From CAIWHR01 sp963788185 (GTDB lineage Bacteria > Pseudomonadota > Gammaproteobacteria > Burkholderiales > Casimicrobiaceae), in NCBI GenBank assembly GCA_963788185.1, contig CAWBGE010000017.1, positions 62,001-126,000 of the forward strand: a stretch of 64,000 nt of DNA. The letters run 5' to 3'. Position numbers and translations under genes: made by a program. The notes beneath the pieces were generated by a model, which was not told the origin of the DNA, made no database searches, and saw nothing but the letters and a program-made list of their open reading frames with translations. This document shows positions 58,505 through 64,000 of the stretch, piece after piece (position 1 is the stretch's first letter; every line of letters begins with the position of its first letter).

Positions 58505-59577
58505 CGCAGCGCCGGCTGCACGGACGGAATCCGCAGCCGGTAGTGGATGAAGACGTCGGAGGCGAGCAGGAAGAACAGCAGCAAGCCCTGGAACAGCCCG
58601 GTGACCGCGGAAGGCAGCGCGAGCCCCATCTGCGCGGATTCGCCGCCGAGATAGAGCAGCGACATCAGCAGGCTCGCGCAGAAGATGCCCAGCGGGTGCA
58701 GGCGTCCGACGAAGGCCACGATGATGGCGGCGAAGCCGTAGCCGGGGGATACCGACGGCAGCAGTTGCCCGATCGGGCCGGCGGCTTCGCCGATGCCTGC
58801 GATGCCGGCGCAAGCGCCGCCGATCAGCATGCCCAGCCACACGGTGCGCCTGGCCGAGATGCCGGCGTAATTGGCGGCGGCGGGCGCCTGTCCGGCCACG
58901 CGCATCTGGAAACCGGTGAAACTCCGCGCCATGAACACCCATCCCGCGGCGATGGCGGCCAGCGCGATCAGGAAGCCGACGTTGAGCCGCGTCTCGTCGA
59001 GAAGACTCGGCAGCAGCGCGGCAGCCCCGAACATTCGCGACTGCGGAAAGTTGAAGCCTTCGGGGTCGCGCCAGGGGCCATGCACCAGCAGCGACAACAG
59101 GTACGTCGCGACGTAGACCAGCATCAGCGATACCAGGATCTCGTTGGCGTTGAAGCGCGTGCGCAGCCACGCGGGCATCGCGGCCCAGAGCATGCCGCCC
59201 AATGCGCCGGCGACGATCATCGCCGGCAGCAGGAAAGGCGACGGCGAATCGGGAAAGAGGAGCGCGAGCCCGCCGCCGAAGATCGCGCCCATCGTCAGCT
59301 GGCCCTCGGCACCGATGTTCCACACGTTGGCGCGGTAGCCGTTGGCAAGCCCCACCGCGCAGAGCATCAGCGGGCCCGCCTTCAGCAGCAGTTCGCCGAC
59401 GCCGTACCGCGTCTCGAGCGGCTTGACGAAGAACACGTGAAAGGCCTCCCACGGATTCTTGCCCATGGCCGAGAACAGGACGAAGCCGACGACGATGGTG
59501 GCCAGCGCCGCGATCAGCGGCGACAGCCAGCCGGCGATGCGCGACGGCTCGGGTCGCGGTTCGAGGTGCAGCCGCAT
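58501..59577 (-). CDS. Nucleoside ABC transporter permease, first
   Basis: Permease of 358 residues with about ten helices. Key segments: NVWNIGAEGQLTMGAIFG, typical of BmpB/NupP, and AGQAPAAANYAGISARRTVW for the ATPase contact. Start ATG 59577 (MRLHLEPRPEP); an upstream in-frame ATG would run into the ATPase gene end. It lies 13 bases after the ATPase. Its stop overlaps the next permease. Confidence 0.9.
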   Translation of the reverse strand: MRLHLEPRPEPSRIAGWLSPLIAALATIVVGFVLFSAMGKNPWEAFHVFFVKPLETRYGVGELLLKAGPLMLCAVGLANGYRANVWNIGAEGQLTMGAIFGGGLALLFPDSPSPFLLPAMIVAGALGGMLWAAMPAWLRTRFNANEILVSLMLVYVATYLLSLLVHGPWRDPEGFNFPQSRMFGAAALLPSLLDETRLNVGFLIALAAIAAGWVFMARSFTGFQMRVAGQAPAAANYAGISARRTVWLGMLIGGACAGIAGIGEAAGPIGQLLPSVSPGYGFAAIIVAFVGRLHPLGIFCASLLMSLLYLGGESAQMGLALPSAVTGLFQGLLLFFLLASDVFIHYRLRIPSVQPALR

Positions 59578-59590
59578 CAGGCGTGCGCCA

Positions 59591-61165
59591 TCAATCGAGT
59601 CCCAGCGCGCCGGCGGGCGAGAAATGCCGTTCGCTGTGCGCACCGCCGGCGACGAACGATCCGCTCATCAGGAGGCCTATCTCGCCGGCGTTGGTCGCGG
59701 CGACGGTCCTGGGCTCGGACAGACGCCCCTGCGCGATCACCGCCAGGCGATCGCAGATCTCGAACAGCTCGTCGAGTTCCTCCGATATCACCAGTACGGC
59801 GACGCCGGCATCGCGCAGGTCCAGCAGCGCCTGGCGAATCTGCGCCGACGCGCCGACGTCGACGCCCCAGGTGGGCTGTGCCGCGATCAGGATCCGCGGC
59901 TGCTGGCGCAGTTCGCGGCCGACGATGAACTTCTGCAGGTTGCCGCCGGAGAGGCTGCGCGCGACCGCGTGCGGACCCGGGGCCTTGACGTTGAAATCGG
60001 CGATGGTGGCGCGCGCGAAGTCGCGCATGGCGCCGGGACGAATGAAGCCGCGCGCCGTTAGTCCGCGCCGATGCGCAGTCAGGAGCGCGTTTTCGGCGAG
60101 CGACATGTCGGGCACGGCCCCGCGCCCGAGGCGCTCCTCGGGGACGAAACCCAGCCCGAGTTCGCGGCGCCGCGCGGCATCGAGCGTGCCCACGGGCGCG
60201 CCGTCGAAGGTGATCGCCTCCGCGTTGGCGACGGTGCGCTCCCCCGACAGTGCCGCGAGCAGCTCCTTCTGGCCGTTGCCGGAGACGCCGGCGATGCCGA
60301 CGATCTCGCCGGCGCTCACCGTCAGGTTGATCTGGTGCAGCGCAGTGCCGAACGGGTCGTCGGCAGGGATCGACAGCCCGGCGATGACGAGCCCACCCTC
60401 GCCGCGGACGCGCGCGTCCTGTCGCCTCGGATGCGGCAGGTCGCCGCCGATCATCATCCGCGCCAGCGACGTCGACGACTCGTGGCGCGGGTCGCAGGTG
60501 CCGGTGACCTTGCCGGCGCGCAGCACGGTGGCGCGATGGCACAGCGCGCGGATCTCGTCGAGCTTGTGGCTGATGTAGAGGATGCTGCAGCCTTCGGCGG
60601 CGAGCGTGCGCAGCGTCTCGAACAGCTTCTCCACGGCTTGCGGCGTCAGCACCGACGTCGGTTCGTCCATGATCAGCAGGCGCGGGTCCTGCAGCAGGCA
60701 GCGCACGATCTCGACGCGCTGCCGTTCGCCCACCGACATCGTGTGCACGTACCGGCCGGGATCGAGCGGGAGCCCGTAGTGGGCCGAGACCTCGCGAATT
60801 CGCGTCGCCAGATCGTTCCCCGCGCGTCCGGCATCGAGCGCCAGCACGATGTTCTCGGCGACGGTGAGGGTTTCGAAGAGCGAGAAATGCTGGAACACCA
60901 TCCCGATGCCCAGCCTGCGCGCGCGCGCCGGATTGCCGACGGTCACGACGTCCTCGTTCCAGCGGATCGTCCCGGCATCGGGGCGGACGACGCCGTAGAT
61001 GATCTTCATCAGCGTCGACTTGCCGGCGCCGTTCTCGCCGAGCACCGCATGGATCTCGCCGGGCTGCACCGAAAGGTCGATGCCATCGTTGGCGACGACC
61101 GCCGGATAGGCCTTGGTGATGCCCGAAAGGCGCAGGCGGGGACGGGAATGCGGCGCGTCGGGCAT
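59591..61165 (-). CDS. Nucleoside ABC transporter ATP-binding protein (two ABC domains)
   Basis: Tandem ATPase of 524 residues. First domain Walker A GENGAGKST near 43-51, LIMDEPTSVLTPQ; second has degenerate Walker A (GVSGNGQKELL) and signature LSGGNLQKFI. Such asymmetry is standard for ribose/nucleoside importers. Start ATG 61165, 9 bases after the xdhC stop, so it joins the xdh genes in one transcript. Substrate is likely purine nucleosides, by context. Confidence 0.93.
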   Translation of the reverse strand: MPDAPHSRPRLRLSGITKAYPAVVANDGIDLSVQPGEIHAVLGENGAGKSTLMKIIYGVVRPDAGTIRWNEDVVTVGNPARARRLGIGMVFQHFSLFETLTVAENIVLALDAGRAGNDLATRIREVSAHYGLPLDPGRYVHTMSVGERQRVEIVRCLLQDPRLLIMDEPTSVLTPQAVEKLFETLRTLAAEGCSILYISHKLDEIRALCHRATVLRAGKVTGTCDPRHESSTSLARMMIGGDLPHPRRQDARVRGEGGLVIAGLSIPADDPFGTALHQINLTVSAGEIVGIAGVSGNGQKELLAALSGERTVANAEAITFDGAPVGTLDAARRRELGLGFVPEERLGRGAVPDMSLAENALLTAHRRGLTARGFIRPGAMRDFARATIADFNVKAPGPHAVARSLSGGNLQKFIVGRELRQQPRILIAAQPTWGVDVGASAQIRQALLDLRDAGVAVLVISEELDELFEICDRLAVIAQGRLSEPRTVAATNAGEIGLLMSGSFVAGGAHSERHFSPAGALGLD

Positions 61166-61173
61166 GCCCGCGA

Positions 61174-62280
61174 TTATGCCGCAGCCGGCGGCGATTCCCC
61201 AGCAGCGGACGCGCGTGCGCGTTCGCGCAGCGCCAGCATTTCCGCCGCCACGGCGACGGCGATCGATCCCGGCTCCTTGCCTCGCGGCAGGCCCGCGACG
61301 CTTCCGATCGGGCAAACGACGCGGCCGATGGCCTCCGGCGGCAGTCCGCGAGCGACGAGCCGCCGCTCGAGCTGCGCCCGCTTGGCGCGCGAGCCGATCA
61401 TCCCGAGGTAAGACCAGTCGTCGCGCGCCAATGCCGTCGCGACCAGCTCGAAATCGAGCGCATGGCTGTGCGTGGATACGACGACGTAGCTGCCGGGCGG
61501 CGCCGCGCGCAACTCGGCCTCCGGCACGTCGGTGGCGATGACCTCGACGTTCGCCATCCGGGTCGATGGAAAGTTTGCCTCCCGCGCATCGATCCAGCGC
61601 ACGCGCGCCGGCAACGCGCCGAAGATGTGCGCCAGCGCGCGGCCGACGTGGCCGTTGCCGAAGATGTACACGTCGAAGGCGCCGACATGCGGCAGGTGCA
61701 GCAGGACGGGGATGTCGCCGGCCTGCTCGATCGTCGCGCGCGGTGCTCCGGCGTCGCCGGTGGCGAGTCGGGCGCGCGCAATCGCGATCGCCGCGGCGTC
61801 CCCGCAAGCGCCGCCAAGGCTGCCGTGAACTTCGGTGACCGAGACGCTCATCCGCGCACTGCGATCGGGTTCGAGGCCGATGAGCACGGCAACGCCCACA
61901 CCGGATTGCAGCGCCGTGCCGATCTGCGCCAGCCACGCGCAATCGGCGGCCGAAAACGCCGCGAAAGCAAGGGTCGCCACGCCGCCGCAGCACTGCCCGA
62001 CGCCTGCCGCGAGCGGAAAGCGGACCCGCGATGCCCACCCGGCCTTCGCGTCGGTTCGCGCGAGCGCGTCGCGCGAAATGCGCAGCGCCTCGAACTCGAG
62101 CTTGCCGCCGCCGATGGTGCCGATGGCGCGGGTCGGCGTGACGATCATCGTCGCGCCGGCTTCGCGCGGTGTCGATCCGCGAGCGCCCGCCACGCAGACC
62201 AGCACCGCGTGCGGCTCCTCGGCGAGCAACGCGCGCAGCGCGGCGTAGGGGTAGCCGGCCTCCCCGGCGGCGTCGGTCAC
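61174..62280 (-). CDS. xdhC: Xanthine dehydrogenase accessory protein XdhC
   Basis: Binds molybdenum cofactor, protects it and inserts the sulfido ligand into XdhB. 368 residues. N-terminal part has GSTPREAGATMIV and GQCCGGVATL (the cysteines bind the cofactor); the C-terminal Rossmann domain has VYIFGNGHVGRALAHIFG. GTG start at 62280 overlaps the xdhB stop as GTGA. All expected motifs are present. It is followed by the nucleoside transporter genes. Confidence 0.95.
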   Translation of the reverse strand: MTDAAGEAGYPYAALRALLAEEPHAVLVCVAGARGSTPREAGATMIVTPTRAIGTIGGGKLEFEALRISRDALARTDAKAGWASRVRFPLAAGVGQCCGGVATLAFAAFSAADCAWLAQIGTALQSGVGVAVLIGLEPDRSARMSVSVTEVHGSLGGACGDAAAIAIARARLATGDAGAPRATIEQAGDIPVLLHLPHVGAFDVYIFGNGHVGRALAHIFGALPARVRWIDAREANFPSTRMANVEVIATDVPEAELRAAPPGSYVVVSTHSHALDFELVATALARDDWSYLGMIGSRAKRAQLERRLVARGLPPEAIGRVVCPIGSVAGLPRGKEPGSIAVAVAAEMLALRERARASAAGESPPAAA

Positions 62281-64000
62281 GGCTTTTCGCCCGCCGGGGA
62301 CGCACCCGCGCCGACCGCGGCGTCGAGGGCAAGCAGTATCGCCTCGGGTGTTGCCGGCGCGTCGAGGCGGGGGGGCACGCGTCCGGGGGCGACGCTCGCC
62401 ATGGCATCGCGTATGGCGTGGAACGCCGACAGTGCGAGCATCAACGGCGGCTCGCCCACGGCCTTGGAGCGATGAATCGTCTCCTCGCGGTTGGGTCGGT
62501 CGAAGAACGCGATGGCGAAATGCCGCGGCCACTCGCGCGCCGTCGGTATCTTGTACGTCGACGGCGAGTGCGTGCGCAGCGTGCCCTCGTCGCTCCACCA
62601 CAGATTTTCCATCGTCAGCCAGCCGTAGCCCTGCAGGAAGCCGCCTTCGATCTGCCCGCGGTCGATCGCCGGATTGAGCGAGGTACCGGCATCGTGCAGG
62701 ATGTCGACACCGAGCAGCCGCGTCTCGCCGGTCAGCGTATCGATGACGACCTCCGATACCGCGGCACCGTAGGCGAAGTAGAAGAACGGGCGCCCGATGA
62801 GCGTCTTGCGGTCGTAGTGGATCCTGGGCGTTGCATAGAACCCGGTGGCGGACAGCGGGACGCGGGCGAAATAGGCGGAGCGCGCGATGTCGGCAAAGGC
62901 GAAGCGCTGCTCGCCCGCGCGAACCTCGTCGTCGGCGAAGACGATGTCGTCGGCGTCCGCGCCGAACCGTGTAGCGACGTGCCGGGCCAGCGCGGCCTTG
63001 AGCTTGCGCGCCGCGTCCTGCGCGGCCATGCCGTTGATGTCGCTGCCCGACGATGCGGCGGTCGGCGAGGCGTTCGGCACCTTGCTGGTGTCGGCGGCGC
63101 TGACGCGGACGCGGGCAAGCGAAACGCCGAGTTCCTGCGCGACGACCTGGGCGACCTTGGTGAAGAGGCCCTGGCCCATCTCGGTGCCGCCGTGGTTGAG
63201 CATCAGGCTGCCGTCGGCATAGAGGTGCAGCAGCGCGCCGGCCTGGTTGTAGTGGGCGGCGGTGAACGAAATCCCGAACTTGACCGGGGTGAGCGCGATG
63301 CCTCGCTTCAGCACGGGGCTGCCGCGATTCCATGCGTCGATGGCGGCGCGGCGCGCGCGGTAACCGGAAGACCGCTCGAGCGCATCGATCAGCTGCGGCG
63401 CAACGTTGTCGTCGACCGTCATTCCGTAGGGGGTGACGTTGCGTTCGGACGTGCCGTAGAGATTGACGCGTCGAACATCCAGCGGATCCAGGCCCCGCGC
63501 CCTCGCGATCGCGTCGATCACCCATTCGATGGCGAACATCCCCTGGGGGCCGCCGAAGCCGCGAAAGGCGGTATCGCTGACCGTGTGCGTCCTGCAGCGG
63601 TAGGAGTGCAGCGCGACGTCGGGCAGCCAGTAGCAGTTGTCGGCGTGGAACATCGCACGGTCGTTGATAGGGCCCGAGAGATCCGCCGAAAACCCGCAGC
63701 GCGACGACAGCGTGAGATCGAGACCGAGAATCCGCCCGTCGTCGTCGTAGCCGACGTCGTAGTCGTAGCGGAAGGCGTGCCGCTTGCCGGTCGTCACCAT
63801 GTCGTCGTCGCGATCGAGGCGCAGCTTGACCGCGCGGCCGCTGCGGCGGGCAAACACGGCGGCGATGCACGCGAACCTCGACATCTGCGTTTCCTTGCCG
63901 CCGAAGCCGCCACCCATGCGCCTGCAGACGACGGTGACGCGGTGGTCGGCGACGCCGAGCGCAGCCGCGACCCGGCGCTGCACTTCGCCGGGATGCTGCG
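62277..64000 (-). CDS. xdhB: Xanthine dehydrogenase molybdenum subunit XdhB (5' end cut by window)
   Basis: Catalytic subunit that oxidises hypoxanthine and xanthine to urate. About 574 residues are present of an expected ~780; the frame stays open to the window edge (QHPGEVQRRVAA), so the start lies beyond. Molybdopterin-site GGGFGGKE, FRGFGGPQG and the catalytic Glu in VGEPPL are intact, as are SGSDINGMAA and LNPAIDRGQIEGGFLQG. Downstream xdhC and the nucleoside transporter complete a purine unit. Confidence 0.95.
   Translation of the reverse strand, partial: QHPGEVQRRVAAALGVADHRVTVVCRRMGGGFGGKETQMSRFACIAAVFARRSGRAVKLRLDRDDDMVTTGKRHAFRYDYDVGYDDDGRILGLDLTLSSRCGFSADLSGPINDRAMFHADNCYWLPDVALHSYRCRTHTVSDTAFRGFGGPQGMFAIEWVIDAIARARGLDPLDVRRVNLYGTSERNVTPYGMTVDDNVAPQLIDALERSSGYRARRAAIDAWNRGSPVLKRGIALTPVKFGISFTAAHYNQAGALLHLYADGSLMLNHGGTEMGQGLFTKVAQVVAQELGVSLARVRVSAADTSKVPNASPTAASSGSDINGMAAQDAARKLKAALARHVATRFGADADDIVFADDEVRAGEQRFAFADIARSAYFARVPLSATGFYATPRIHYDRKTLIGRPFFYFAYGAAVSEVVIDTLTGETRLLGVDILHDAGTSLNPAIDRGQIEGGFLQGYGWLTMENLWWSDEGTLRTHSPSTYKIPTAREWPRHFAIAFFDRPNREETIHRSKAVGEPPLMLALSAFHAIRDAMASVAPGRVPPRLDAPATPEAILLALDAAVGAGASPAGEKP

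Noticed and set aside
1..64000. tRNA/rRNA genes, CRISPR arrays, prophage or transposases
   Set aside because: None visible by eye: intergenic gaps are short and show no cloverleaf, array or insertion-sequence ends; a covariance search would be needed to exclude small RNAs.

Overview
The window is GC-rich, almost fully coding DNA that reads as a betaproteobacterial chromosome. The evidence is an EarP/EF-P pair in which EF-P carries arginine at position 32, a PhaR/phasin pair with TGC-rich PhaR-type boxes, a RegB/RegA redox two-component system, and many ATGA/GTGA stop-start overlaps. I saw no tRNA, rRNA, CRISPR array, phage or transposase. Both ends cut genes: a sugar permease on the left and a xanthine dehydrogenase subunit on the right.

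Layout. 1-8.9 kb: end of a sugar ABC importer, phasin and phaR (polyhydroxyalkanoate granules), an orphan PhnD-like binding protein, an outer-membrane barrel, and a sugar-acid dehydratase (IlvD/Edd) overlapping an FGGY kinase. 9-14.5 kb: a tightly coupled glycan operon (WecB-type epimerase, unknown protein, GT2-GT4 fusion, methyltransferase), with wecB bracketed by two copies of a REP-like repeat. 14.6-23 kb: FadH- and FadL-like lipid genes, a split YeeE/YedE sulfur transporter, a TerB/DUF697 protein, an amidase, a cNMP-binding protein and a START-domain protein. 23.2-29.7 kb: hypABFCDE, a complete [NiFe]-hydrogenase maturation operon with no hydrogenase in the window. 29.9-31 kb: two tandem small cytochromes c and a small secreted protein with a frameshift. 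31-36.8 kb: a polysulfide/thiosulfate-reductase-like psrABC operon with an ArsR regulator and a haem-bearing triple rhodanese. 37-41.4 kb: phosphonate-type ABC transporter plus a HAD phosphatase. 41.5-48.6 kb: TPR protein, regBA, mgsA, efp-earP, DsbA-like protein. 48.7-54.4 kb: cation efflux, 8-oxoguanine deaminase, patatin lipoprotein, aldehyde dehydrogenase, MaoC hydratase. 54.6-64 kb: a BMP-type nucleoside ABC transporter followed by xdhC and xdhB, interrupted by a permease gene and a deletion scar.

The unifying theme is redox and low-oxygen physiology. FNR-type palindromes stand upstream of the hyp operon, the psr operon and the yeeE pair, and RegA-like inverted repeats lie in the same intergenic regions, while the RegB/RegA pair itself is encoded in the window. 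A second theme is carbon-store control: four near-identical TTTGCTGC-N2-CGCACAA boxes occur, two between phasin and phaR and two upstream of methylglyoxal synthase. The right end is a purine-salvage/catabolism region (nucleoside uptake, xanthine dehydrogenase and, separately, 8-oxoguanine deaminase, both yielding urate).

All functions are inferred from reading the sequence; no database search was possible.
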